Below, in pieces: positions 12,848 through 22,443 of a DNA stretch of 22,443 nt (positions within the stretch are counted from its first letter, which is position 1; each line of letters starts with the position of its first letter). A program made the translations under genes and the position numbers. Source of the DNA: an uncultured Adlercreutzia sp. (GTDB lineage: Bacteria; Actinomycetota; Coriobacteriia; Coriobacteriales; Eggerthellaceae). The stretch covers positions 1 through 22,443 of the forward strand of contig CABSMC010000038.1 in the NCBI GenBank assembly GCA_902478715.1, written 5' to 3'. Below the pieces are notes generated by a model. The model did no database searches and was not told where the DNA came from. It saw only the letters and a program-made list of their open reading frames with translations.

Positions 12848-14197
12848 ATGGCCGACGATTCCATTATTTCGGCATCCGCCAACGCTACCGAGACGGTCGC
12901 ACCAACGCCCGACAGCGGAGGCAGCGGAACCGACAGCAAGCCGAAGCCCTGGTTCAAGCGTCTGTCGCTGACCACCTGGATCTTTATTGCACTCATTCTG
13001 GGCGTGCTGGCGGGTCTCGCGCTGCAAGGCTCGCCGGAGATCGCCGACACCTACATCAAGCCCTTCGGCACCATCTTCCTGAACCTCATCAAGATGATCG
13101 TCGTGCCGCTGGTGCTGTTCTCCATCATCGCCGGCGTCGTGTCGCTGGATGACGTGAAGAAGGTCGGCGCCATCGGCGGCAAAACCGTGCTGTTCTACCT
13201 GGCCACCACCGCCTGCGCCGTCACGCTGGGGCTTGTGTTCGCCAACCTCATGAACGTCGGCGCCGGCTATACGATGCCCACAGGCGAGCTTTCCTATGAG
13301 GCCACCGAGCCGCCGTCGCTCATCGACACTATCGTGAATATGTTCCCGTCGAACTTCTTCCAGCCCATGGCCGACGCCACTATGCTGCAGGTCATCGTCA
13401 TCGCCGTGGTGTTCGGCTTCGGCATGATCGCCGCTGGGAAGAAAGCCAAGCCGGTCATCGACATTTGCAACGCCATGTCGGACGTGTGCATCGCCATCAT
13501 GCGCGGCATCATCCTGGTGGCGCCCTTCGGCGTGTTCGGACTCATCTGCCCCGTTATCGCCAGCAACGGCATCGATGTGCTGCGGCCCCTTCTGTGGCTC
13601 ATCGTGGTGGCTTACGTGGCCATGATCGTGCAGATTCTCCTGGTGTACTCGGGCATCATCAAAATCTTCGCCCGCATGAACCCGTTGAAGTTCCTGAAGG
13701 GCGAAATGCCGGTGATGGGCTTCGCGTTCGCATCGGCTTCGTCGGTGGGCACGCTGCCCATCAACATGGAGTGCACCGAGAAGATGGGTGTGTCGAAGGA
13801 GGTCACGTCCTTCGTGCTGCCGCTCGGCGCCACCATCAATATGGACGGCACCGCCATTTATCAGGGCGTTTGCGCCATCTTCATCGCCCAGGTGTTCGGC
13901 ATCGACCTTTCCATCGGCCAGCAGCTGACCATCGTGATGACCGCCGTGCTCGCCTCCATCGGCACCGCCGGCGTGCCCGGGTCCGGCATGATCATGCTGG
14001 CCATGGTGCTGCAGTCGGTGGGCCTGCCTGTAGAGGGCGTGGCTCTCGTAGCCGGCGTCGACCGCATCCTGGACATGATGCGCACCACGGTGAACGTCAC
14101 CGGCGATGCCGCCGTGGCTACCTGCGTCGATGCCATGCAAAAGCGCGCCGCAGCTCGCCGCGCCCGCAAGGCCGAGAAACTGGCGAAAGCGGCGTAG
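12848..14197 (+). CDS. Dicarboxylate/amino-acid:cation symporter (DAACS/GltP family)
   Basis: A sodium- or proton-driven uptake carrier in the inner membrane for glutamate, aspartate, C4-dicarboxylates or serine/threonine. The 449-residue protein has a Ser/Pro/Gly-rich cytoplasmic N-tail (1-35) and then the hydrophobic segments of the fold. Signature motifs are ASASSVGTLP (295-304, the serine-rich re-entrant loop HP1), INMDGTAIYQG (330-340, TM7), GTAGVPGSG (372-380, HP2) and DRILDMMRTTVNVTGD (405-420, TM8 substrate site with D409, R412 and N416). The C-terminal 25 residues are strongly basic. Arginine in TM8 favours an acidic substrate, but the exact substrate cannot be read from sequence. 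It shares an intergenic region of 272 nt with the divergent peptidase. Confidence 0.93.
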   Translation: MADDSIISASANATETVAPTPDSGGSGTDSKPKPWFKRLSLTTWIFIALILGVLAGLALQGSPEIADTYIKPFGTIFLNLIKMIVVPLVLFSIIAGVVSLDDVKKVGAIGGKTVLFYLATTACAVTLGLVFANLMNVGAGYTMPTGELSYEATEPPSLIDTIVNMFPSNFFQPMADATMLQVIVIAVVFGFGMIAAGKKAKPVIDICNAMSDVCIAIMRGIILVAPFGVFGLICPVIASNGIDVLRPLLWLIVVAYVAMIVQILLVYSGIIKIFARMNPLKFLKGEMPVMGFAFASASSVGTLPINMECTEKMGVSKEVTSFVLPLGATINMDGTAIYQGVCAIFIAQVFGIDLSIGQQLTIVMTAVLASIGTAGVPGSGMIMLAMVLQSVGLPVEGVALVAGVDRILDMMRTTVNVTGDAAVATCVDAMQKRAAARRARKAEKLAKAA

Positions 14198-14387
14198 AAC
14201 TTTCGTGCCGGGCTGGTATAGGTCGCCTCATTCAAACGTCCCATAAGCTGCCGAAAAATCGCGCAGGTTAAGGCTTCGCAACCGTTGCCGGGCGCTCTCC
14301 TTGCACGGGAGCAGGCGGCCTATACTTTCGACATTGTTTCTTATGTTTCTTATGTGCTGGCGATGTCTATGGGAGGCGACTTCTGTC

Positions 14388-14954
14388 ATGAGCTTAGAGA
14401 AAGCGCTGGAAAAGCGCGATGAGCTGGATGAGGACTTCGGATCTGATCTCGCGGACGCTTCGCCCCAAGAGCGCAAACAAGCCCTTGAGGCCGACGAGAA
14501 GCGCGAGCAGGCCAAACAGGCGTTCCTCGACGCGCTGGAAAAGAACCCCTCCCTCATGATGACCACGGCTGGTAGCTCCTTCGAGGGCTGGCGCGTGACA
14601 GAGTACTGCGGCACCCTCTCTACCGACGCGGTGGTGGGCTCGGGTATTCCCGCCCAAGTGGATGCCATTGTGTCCGACCTCACCGACCAACGCTCGCTTC
14701 TGCTCGGCAGCAAGATGGAGCGCGCCAAGAAGATCGCGTGGAACGAGCTGTTGTTCCGCGCCCATGAAGCGGGGGCCAACGGTCTTCTGGCCATACGCTA
14801 CGACGTGTACATGCTACCGAAGGGGCTTTTCGGCGCGTCGGTTACCGGCACGGCGGTAGCCATCGAGCAGCTAAACCAGCTAAATCAAACCCTGAGCCAA
14901 GACCTCTTCGGCGCCACCGTCACCGGCACTGCCGTGAAGGTAGAGAAGGTGTAG
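14388..14954 (+). CDS. YbjQ/UPF0145 heavy-metal-binding-fold protein with N-terminal helix
   Basis: A 188-residue protein. Residues 1-55 are highly charged and helical. Residues 58-160 match the YbjQ/UPF0145 fold: TTAGSSFEGWRVTEYCGTLSTDAVVGSGI, then a helix with MERAKKIAWNELLFRAHEAGANGLLAIRYDV, and the strand FGASVTGTAVAIE. The end of the domain is duplicated: LFGASVTGTAVAIE (147-160) recurs as LFGATVTGTAVKVE (173-186). The family forms pentameric rings; its function is not settled. The ATG at 14388 is chosen because GGGAGG lies 11 nt upstream; a longer frame from 14301 has a non-conserved N-terminus. A TATACT (14321-14326) is a likely -10 box. The gene ends only 9 nt from the stop of the convergent gene. 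Confidence 0.82.
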   Translation: MSLEKALEKRDELDEDFGSDLADASPQERKQALEADEKREQAKQAFLDALEKNPSLMMTTAGSSFEGWRVTEYCGTLSTDAVVGSGIPAQVDAIVSDLTDQRSLLLGSKMERAKKIAWNELLFRAHEAGANGLLAIRYDVYMLPKGLFGASVTGTAVAIEQLNQLNQTLSQDLFGATVTGTAVKVEKV

Positions 14955-14963
14955 ACAATCTTT

Positions 14964-16031
14964 CTAAAACCCTCTTGCATGATAGCGGGCGATCTGCGCG
15001 CGGAGAGCCCGATGGCGCGGCATGTCGTGTTCGGATAGGTAGCGTGTTCTCTTTCCCGCCTTCCGCGAGGCCGGCACGATGATTGCCTGGAATTCCGTCG
15101 GGCTCTGCAGCTGCGCGTTGGTGAGCGTAGCCACGTCGTAGCCTTCTGCTCGCAAGGCATCCCGGCGACGAGAATCGGTTGTTCGCGCTTCGGCGTCACC
15201 ATGGGTTGCACCATCGTATTCCACGACAACATTCGAATCTTTGAACTTAAGGTCGCAGACGACTTTCTTCTGGCGCGCAATCGTTGCCGCCTCGGGACTG
15301 AGCGTCACAACTTCATTCAGAAGCGCCTCCTTCGCGCCGAGACCTCCAAAGTGGCGCGGGAGAAGAGCGAGGAGCGCCAGCTCAGTTTCCTTCACGGACG
15401 CGGATTTGTCGCAAAGATGCCGCGTCACCCGCCGGGCCTTATTGGTACCGCCTCGGCCCTGGTAGCGATCAGCGTAAGCCGCGAGGAGCGTTTGCGACGT
15501 GACGGGCGCCCGTACGTAGACGACTTCTCCATCGGGGCGAAACTCGGCATCCAGAGGATACCCACCCGTCAATTCCATACCGCAGGCGCACAGTGCCCCT
15601 TCTTCCAGCACGGCTGCCATCTGCACAAACGTGAGTTCGGGCGAAGCAACGTACAGGCCTTCTGCCACTTTCACAAACGATCGCCGAGGCAGCGCGCAAC
15701 TCACTTGGTGGAAGTGGATATTTTTCTCCGAACAGCGCCTGCCCTTCACGTACGGAACGCAAACGTACAGACAGCCATCAGCTCCAGTGCCAATACCAGC
15801 GCGCACCAACAGCTGTCGCACGCTCTGGCCATTGGCATTGAGTATTTGCCGAACTTCGCGCTTCGAGCCGGCGGCATTCTTGATTATTGAAACCGTCGGC
15901 AACGAAAACGACGGCATTCGATCGCGTGCGAAGCACTTTCCCGAATGGAACAGCCCCAAAGGGATGGCATTCATCTTGGACCACCAAATCCAGAACAACC
16001 ATGCGCTGATATGTGAGAGATAGATATTCAT
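14964..16031 (-). CDS. Putative DUF559-type PD-(D/E)XK nuclease-fold protein
   Basis: A 355-residue protein. The C-terminal part (about 215-330) looks like the DUF559/Vsr-like nuclease fold: CDLKFKDSNVVVEYDGATHG gives D260 and E271-Y-D273, followed by H277, the basic helix RRRDALRAEGYDVATLT and a final strand. The middle (about 115-180) has GLYVASPELTFVQMA, reminiscent of the domain that precedes DUF559 in AbiEi-like actinobacterial proteins. The start is uncertain: ATG at 16031 gives MNIYLSHISAWLFW, which looks like a family-type N-terminus, but no ribosome binding site is seen; ATG at 15974 is the other option. A TATGTT box 14-19 nt before 16031 would give a nearly leaderless mRNA. The upstream region is a repeat cluster. 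Role unknown; defence or repair are possible. Confidence 0.55.
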   Translation of the reverse strand: MNIYLSHISAWLFWIWWSKMNAIPLGLFHSGKCFARDRMPSFSLPTVSIIKNAAGSKREVRQILNANGQSVRQLLVRAGIGTGADGCLYVCVPYVKGRRCSEKNIHFHQVSCALPRRSFVKVAEGLYVASPELTFVQMAAVLEEGALCACGMELTGGYPLDAEFRPDGEVVYVRAPVTSQTLLAAYADRYQGRGGTNKARRVTRHLCDKSASVKETELALLALLPRHFGGLGAKEALLNEVVTLSPEAATIARQKKVVCDLKFKDSNVVVEYDGATHGDAEARTTDSRRRDALRAEGYDVATLTNAQLQSPTEFQAIIVPASRKAGKRTRYLSEHDMPRHRALRAQIARYHARGF

Positions 16032-16145
16032 GGGCGATGTTTATAACATAGCGCACATTGAATGCCATTGCCCGTTTGCAAGATCGTAAATGCCACACAT
16101 CTCGAACCTTGCTCAACTTCGTCCTAACTTCGCTCTCGGAGATGC

Positions 16146-16194
16146 GGTGACACGACAAGGGCCTTCTACGCACGTTTTTTGACTTATACAGGCA
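16146..16194 (-). repeat. 49-nt intergenic repeat, copy 1
   Basis: Read on the minus strand it starts TGCCTGTATAAGTC and ends GTGTCACC, 49 nt long. The first 26 positions match copy 2 (16315-16363) at 24. Copies 1 and 2 are inverted, so 28-nt arms 16169-16196 and 16313-16340 could pair with two mismatches. Confidence 0.75.
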
Positions 16195-16314
16195 TTCTTA
16201 AATCACCAAAACACCCGGAGGCCTAACCCTGAATGAAGGTTGGCGTATTGCCCCAGGTCAGCGGAGCTTCAATCGAGCAAACTGCACTATGCGGAATCTT
16301 AGCGAGAATCCAAA

Positions 16315-16363
16315 TGCCTGTATAAGTCGAAAAATGTGCGCCAGAGAAGGCGTTTTTGTCACC
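16315..16363 (+). repeat. 49-nt intergenic repeat, copy 2
   Basis: Starts TGCCTGTATAAGTCGAAAA and ends TTTTTGTCACC, 49 nt. It is the best-preserved partner of copy 1 on the other strand and of copy 3 on the same strand. The conserved stretch continues past the end as GTCACCAG-N-AAG in copies 2 and 3. Confidence 0.75.
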
Positions 16364-16408
16364 AGGAAGGGTGAGTGCGATCTCGAACACCAAGCCCCGC
16401 TCAGGGAG

Positions 16409-16456
16409 TGCCTATATAAGTTGGGATAGGTGTTGGCGCCACCGGTTTGCGTCACC
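16409..16456 (+). repeat. 48-nt intergenic repeat, copy 3 (diverged)
   Basis: Starts TGCCTATATAAGTTGGG and ends TTTGCGTCACC, 48 nt. It keeps the ends and length of copies 1 and 2 but has drifted in the middle. Its end is 93 nt from the end of copy 2. Confidence 0.6.
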
Positions 16457-16528
16457 AGCAAGCCGCGGAAGGCTGAGAAGCGGTCGAAAACGGCATAGGG
16501 AGCACAATAGGCGACGGCAATCGCGCAA

Positions 16529-16559
16529 AAGCGCCCGGGCCTTGGCTGCCCGGGCGCTT
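16529..16559 (-). terminator. Intrinsic terminator after clpB
   Basis: A perfect 12-bp inverted repeat, AAGCGCCCGGGC (16529-16540) and its complement (16548-16559), with a 7-nt loop. On the minus strand it is followed by TTGCGCG after the closing CTT, giving four T in a row. It starts 22 nt after the clpB stop and closes the chaperone operon. Confidence 0.85.
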
Positions 16560-16580
16560 ACTGTGAAAGGGGTATGCGGT

Positions 16581-19394
<2,814 letters not shown>

Positions 19395-19406
19395 ATACGT
19401 TCTCCT

Positions 19407-19784
19407 TTATGGTAAACGCCTCGTCGGCGTTACGCGGACGATGGCGCCGACGGGGGTGCGGGTTTCCAATTCGCGAACGCGATCGGCGAGGCGGCGCACC
19501 CGCGCGTGCAGGTCTTCCACTTCTTCCCCGCGCTCATCCAGCCGGCTCTGCAGATCAAGGATGCGCGTGACGCCGGCGAGGTTGATGCCCTCGCTCGTCA
19601 GCTCGTTGATCAGGTTGAGCCGATCGATATCGGCCTGGGAGTACATGCGCGTGTTGCCACTAGTGCGTCGCGGCGTGACCAGACCCTTCTGCTCGTAGGA
19701 ACGCAGGGTCTGCGGGTGCACGCCCGCCAGTTCCGCGGCAATGCTAATCATGTACAGCGGCCGGTTCTTGTCGTCTAGGCCCAT
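19407..19784 (-). CDS. hspR: MerR-family heat-shock repressor HspR
   Basis: A 125-residue repressor. The MerR helix-turn-helix is at about 11-56 (YMISIAAELAGVHPQTLRSYEQKGLV, then the wing TSGNTRMYSQADIDRL). A dimerising coiled coil follows (about 78-112). It lacks the C-terminal effector domain of metal-sensing MerR proteins, as HspR does. In actinobacteria HspR binds HAIR inverted repeats upstream of dnaK and clpB and uses DnaK as co-repressor. The start at 19784 has GAGGAG 8 nt upstream and overlaps the dnaJ stop by 10 nt, so the two are translationally coupled. Position between dnaJ and clpB supports the call. Confidence 0.93.
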   Translation of the reverse strand: MGLDDKNRPLYMISIAAELAGVHPQTLRSYEQKGLVTPRRTSGNTRMYSQADIDRLNLINELTSEGINLAGVTRILDLQSRLDERGEEVEDLHARVRRLADRVRELETRTPVGAIVRVTPTRRLP

Positions 19785-20725
19785 GGGCGCTTCTCCTCTC
19801 CCGTCGCGGCGAGGAAGTCCTCCATGGCCTTTTTCTGCTCGTCGTTCATGTCCGTGGGCACTTCAACGTGAATCTGAATCTTCAAGTTGCCGAACTGCCC
19901 CTTGTTCTTCAGATCGGGCGCTCCTTTGCCTTTAATGGTGAGCACCTTGCCGTCTTGCGTGCCAGCGGGCACCTTCACCTTGATCTTTTTGCCGTCGGGC
20001 GTGGGCACCACGATGGAAGCACCGAGCGCTGCCTCCGCCACATTGATCGGCAAATCAACCGTCACGTCGGCCTTATCGCGACCGAAGTAGGGATGCGCGT
20101 CAATCTTAGTGGTGATGAGCAAGTCGCCCGCCGCACCACCGTTGTCGCCAGGAGCTCCCTGGCCCTTCAGGCGCACGCGGCCGCCATCGACAGCACCGGC
20201 GGGCACCTTCACCGTGTGGGTGTCGGACTCGCTCTTGCCGGGAATGCGCACGGTGATGCGCTTCTCTGTGCCGTTGAACGCTTCGTCGAACGTCACGTTC
20301 AACGTCACATTCATATCCTGACCGCGACGGGGCTGAGGCTGGCCGCCAAAACCGCCGCCGAAGTCCCAGTTGCCCCCAAACGCACCTTCACCGTGGCGAA
20401 TGCTCTCCAGAATGTCGGCCCAACTGCCGCCGAAGCCGCCGGCCCCGCCGCCACCGAAGATGTCCTCGACGTTGAAGCCTTGGCCGCCGCCCCATCCCTG
20501 GGGGATCTGGTTCTCGTTCGCCGTGCCGTACTGGTCGTAAAGCGCGCGCTTCTTCTCGTCGCTTAAGACTTCGTAGGCCTCGTTCAGCTCTTTGAACTTG
20601 GCCTCGTCGCCGCCTGCATCGGGATGATGCTTGCGAGCGAGCTTGCGAAACGCCTTCTTTATCTCATCGGCCGTGGCGGTGCGCGGAACGCCTAGCGTTT
20701 TGTAATAATCGGGCGTAGACGCCAT
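19775..20725 (-). CDS. dnaJ: DnaJ/CbpA-type co-chaperone without zinc finger
   Basis: Stimulates the DnaK ATPase and delivers substrates. The 316-residue protein has a J-domain (1-70) with the HPD motif at 34-36 and a Gly/Phe-rich linker (about 75-135). Two C-terminal client-binding subdomains follow directly: MNVTLNVTFDEAFNG..KRITVRIPG and GASIVVPTPDGKKIKVKVPAGTQDGKVLTIKGKG. There are no CXXCXGXG zinc repeats, so it is a type II (CbpA/DnaJ2-like) J-protein. The ATG at 20725 is chosen (GGAGG 8 nt upstream); an ATG at 20740 in frame is too close to any site. It is separated from grpE by a strong hairpin and overlaps hspR. Confidence 0.95.
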   Translation of the reverse strand: MASTPDYYKTLGVPRTATADEIKKAFRKLARKHHPDAGGDEAKFKELNEAYEVLSDEKKRALYDQYGTANENQIPQGWGGGQGFNVEDIFGGGGAGGFGGSWADILESIRHGEGAFGGNWDFGGGFGGQPQPRRGQDMNVTLNVTFDEAFNGTEKRITVRIPGKSESDTHTVKVPAGAVDGGRVRLKGQGAPGDNGGAAGDLLITTKIDAHPYFGRDKADVTVDLPINVAEAALGASIVVPTPDGKKIKVKVPAGTQDGKVLTIKGKGAPDLKNKGQFGNLKIQIHVEVPTDMNDEQKKAMEDFLAATGEEKRPWA

Positions 20726-20776
20726 TCGTTCCACCTCCATTACCTTAGTTAGTTACTTAGAATTGCTCTTTCAAGC

Positions 20777-20807
20777 ACGAGGGCGGCCAAGCTGCGGCCG
20801 CCCTCGT
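20777..20807 (-). terminator. Strong hairpin between grpE and dnaJ
   Basis: A perfect 12-bp inverted repeat, ACGAGGGCGGCC (20777-20788) and its complement (20796-20807), with a 7-nt loop, begins 5 nt after the grpE stop. No T run follows (GTGCTTG on minus), so it may be a partial terminator or an mRNA-stabilising or processing structure that sets dnaJ-hspR-clpB below dnaK-grpE. Confidence 0.65.
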
Positions 20808-20812
20808 TCGTC

Positions 20813-21496
20813 TTACTCTTCTTCGGGCTTTTCCCTCTTGGGGCCGCCCGTGGTGATCGTCACCATGGCAGGCCTGATGACCTTAGTGCCCATTTTGTAT
20901 CCGGGCTGGTAAACCTGGGCCACTGTTTCATCGGGAACGCTCGGATCGTCCACCGTGCCCACGGCCTGGCACTCAAGGGCGTCGAATGCCTCGCCGGCGG
21001 GGCTGATCACGACCAGGCCTCCCTTGGCCAGCGTATCGGACAGCTTGGTCTGCACGGCCTTTACGCCGCCGAGCAAGCCGGTCTCGCCGTTGGTCTCGGC
21101 GTAGTCCACCGTGCGGGCGAAGTCGTCGAGCACCGGGATAAGGCTCTCCATGAGCTTCTCCGTGGCGCGGACCTTCTCGGCCTCGCGCTGCTCGGTCATG
21201 CGCCGGCGGTAGGTATCCCACTCGGCGTGCAGGCGCACATACTTGTCCTGCCAATCGGCGGCCTCGGCCTTGGCGGCGACCAGCTCCTCGGATTCCTCGA
21301 TCGCGCTCGCCACCGCTTCAGCGGCGGCCTGCTCGAGCTCGGCATCCAGCTCGCCGGCCTCGTTGGCCTCGATCACCTCGGCGTCGGCAACCACCTCGGC
21401 CGCGCGGGCGTCGTCGGCGGAGGCGGTGGCCGCCACATCGGCGGCCACGTCCTGTTGGGTAGAAGAGGTGACCTGGTCCTTCTCGGGCTCAGTCAT
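20813..21496 (-). CDS. grpE: Nucleotide exchange factor GrpE
   Basis: GrpE releases ADP from DnaK. In 227 residues, the first 70 or so are a low-complexity Ala/Glu/Val/Asp stretch. A long coiled coil follows (about 65-115, WQDKYVRLHAEWDTYRRRMT), then VRATEKLMESLIPVLDDFART and the beta domain with ECQAVGTVDDPSVPDETVAQVYQPGYKMGTKVIRPAMV, which matches the family's GY...RVLRPA region. The gene starts 5 nt after dnaK; its ribosome site (GAAGGGAAG) lies in the end of dnaK, so translation is coupled. The C-terminus is basic then acidic (GPKREKPEEE). Confidence 0.96.
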   Translation of the reverse strand: MTEPEKDQVTSSTQQDVAADVAATASADDARAAEVVADAEVIEANEAGELDAELEQAAAEAVASAIEESEELVAAKAEAADWQDKYVRLHAEWDTYRRRMTEQREAEKVRATEKLMESLIPVLDDFARTVDYAETNGETGLLGGVKAVQTKLSDTLAKGGLVVISPAGEAFDALECQAVGTVDDPSVPDETVAQVYQPGYKMGTKVIRPAMVTITTGGPKREKPEEE

Positions 21497-21501
21497 CGTT
21501 C

Positions 21502-22394
21502 TTACTTCCCTTCGTTCTCGTCATCGACGACCTCGTAGTCGGCCTCGATGGTGTCATCGGCCGGAGCCGTCTCGGCAGCGGCTGCCTGGGCGCCGGCGGC
21601 TGCACCCTCGGTGGAGTACACGACCTCGGCGAGCTTGTAGCCGGCCTGCTGGATCTTCTCGGTAGCCGCCTTGATGGCGTCGATGTCGGTGCCCTCAAGG
21701 GCGCTCTTGGTTTCGGCGATGGCCTCCTCGGCCTGGGTCTTGGCGTCGGCCGGAACCTTGTCGCCCAGCTCGTCCAGCGTCTGCTGGGTGGCGTTCACCA
21801 GAGCGTCGGCGTTGTTGCGCACCTCGGCCTCTTCCTTGCGAGCGGCGTCCTCTTCGGCGTGCTGCTCGGCGTCCTTCACCATGCGGTCCACTTCGTCGTC
21901 GGACAGGGCCGTGGAGCCGGAGATGGTGATCTGCTGCTGCTTGCCGGTGCCGAGATCCTTAGCGGACACGTTCACGATGCCGTTGGCGTCGATGTCGAAG
22001 GTAACCTCGATCTGCGGCACGCCACGACGGGCAGCCGGAATGCCGGTCAGCTGGAAGCGGCCCAGCGTCTTGTTGCCCGCGGCCATCTCGCGCTCGCCCT
22101 GCAGGACGTGCACCTCGACGGAGGTCTGGTTGTCGGCCGCTGTGGAGTAGATTTCGGTCTTGCGGGTCGGGATGGTGGTGTTGCGCTCGATCATCTTGGT
22201 CATGACGCCACCCATGGTCTCAACGCCCAAAGACAGCGGGGTGACGTCGAGCAACAGGATGCCCTGCACGTCGCCGGCGAGCACGCCGCCCTGAACAGCG
22301 GCGCCCATGGCCACGACCTCGTCCGGGTTCACGGACATGTTCGGGGCCTTGCCGGTGAGCTGCTTCACGAGCTCCTGCACGGCCGGCATACGGG
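21502..22394 (-). CDS. dnaK: Chaperone DnaK, C-terminal part (cut by contig end)
   Basis: About 297 codons remain of a protein of some 630. The fragment starts at the RMPAVQELV segment of ATPase lobe II, then NPDEVVAMGAAVQGGVLAGD, the interdomain linker with LLLDVTPLSLGVET, the beta-sandwich substrate domain (IERNTTIPTRKTEIYSTAADNQ, GKQQQITI), the helical lid (EVDRMVKDAEQHAEEDAARKEEAEVRNNAD) and the conserved end IEADYEVVDDENEGK. The last genomic base is 22394, within the threonine codon before the RMP; an ATG at 22389 is internal and not a start. Translation initiation, promoter and any HAIR operator are outside the window. Confidence 0.98.
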
Positions 22395-22443
22395 CTGTCT
22401 CTTATACACATCTGACGCTGCCGACGAGCGATCTAGTGTAGAT
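22395..22443 (+). other. Nextera adapter with i5 index, right contig end
   Basis: 22395-22413 is the mosaic end CTGTCTCTTATACACATCT. Then follow GACGCTGCCGACGA (Nextera i5-side adapter), GCGATCTA (reverse complement of TAGATCGC, the Nextera N501/S501 index) and GTGTAGAT, the start of the P5-side primer. All of this is library sequence. Confidence 0.98.

Noticed and set aside
12803..14140. 445-codon minus-strand frame opposite the symporter
   Set aside because: His/Asp/Gly-rich shadow of a clear transporter gene.
16258..16461. 67-codon minus-strand frame over repeat copies 2 and 3
   Set aside because: Its two similar segments (LVTQTGG, LVTKTPS) arise because two repeat copies are 93 nt apart and therefore in the same frame; no ribosome site is seen.
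20745..20776. HAIR operator for HspR before dnaJ
   Set aside because: CTTGAA...TTCTAAG matches the HAIR arms only with an indel and wrong spacing; the true operator is expected upstream of dnaK, outside the window.

Overview
This is a high-GC bacterial contig of about 22.4 kb. Its genomic part is 21..22394; both ends are Nextera (Tn5 tagmentation) adapter that was not trimmed. The content suggests an anaerobic actinobacterial relative of the class Coriobacteriia, probably Eggerthellaceae. The reasons are the actinobacterial-style dnaK-grpE-dnaJ-hspR-clpB order with a MerR-type HspR, [NiFe]-hydrogenase maturation genes, a NapG/NapH-type iron-sulfur redox pair, an orphan LytTR regulator, and GC-rich genes. 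The taxonomic call is inference from gene content; there is no rRNA in the window.

Layout. 21-1230 (+): the end of a NapG-like ferredoxin and a complete NapH-like membrane iron-sulfur protein. 1231-1547: a pyrimidine-rich non-coding stretch with nested hairpins. 1548-3320 (+): a divergent UvrD/AdnA-like helicase with weakened catalytic motifs. 3321-3531: a cluster of four 22-nt palindromic repeats between convergent genes. 3532-10024 (-): a probable operon running pgi - hypF - hypC - (334-nt gap) - hypD - GIY-YIG protein. 10241-10954 (-): LytTR response regulator. 11166-12575 (-) and 12848-14197 (+): a PepV-like M20 peptidase divergent from a dicarboxylate/amino-acid:cation symporter. 14388-14954 (+): YbjQ-fold protein. 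14964-16031 (-): putative DUF559-type PD-(D/E)XK nuclease. 16032-16580: non-coding, with three copies of a 48-49 nt repeat. 16581-22394 (-): clpB, hspR, dnaJ (type without zinc finger), grpE and the 3' part of dnaK.

How the genes work together. HypF makes the cyanide ligand from carbamoyl phosphate, and HypC/HypD assemble the Fe(CN)2CO unit of [NiFe]-hydrogenase; hypE, hypA and hypB are not in the window. The chaperone block is a single heat-shock regulon in which HspR is expected to repress its own operon together with DnaK. The NapG/NapH pair would carry electrons between the menaquinone pool and a terminal oxidoreductase encoded upstream of the window.

The most interesting unannotated signal is in the hypC-hypD gap (4936-5269). 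A 27-residue hydrophobic ORF on the minus strand (5085-5168) has its own ribosome binding site and promoter-like sequence. It faces a convergent plus-strand unit with a 17-nt-spaced promoter (4938-4966), three consecutive hairpins and a U-tract terminator (about 4973-5066). This layout is that of a type I toxin-antitoxin pair or of a small antisense RNA acting on hypD. Two other non-coding repeat regions (3340-3470 and 16146-16456) look like undescribed dispersed repeat families of this lineage.
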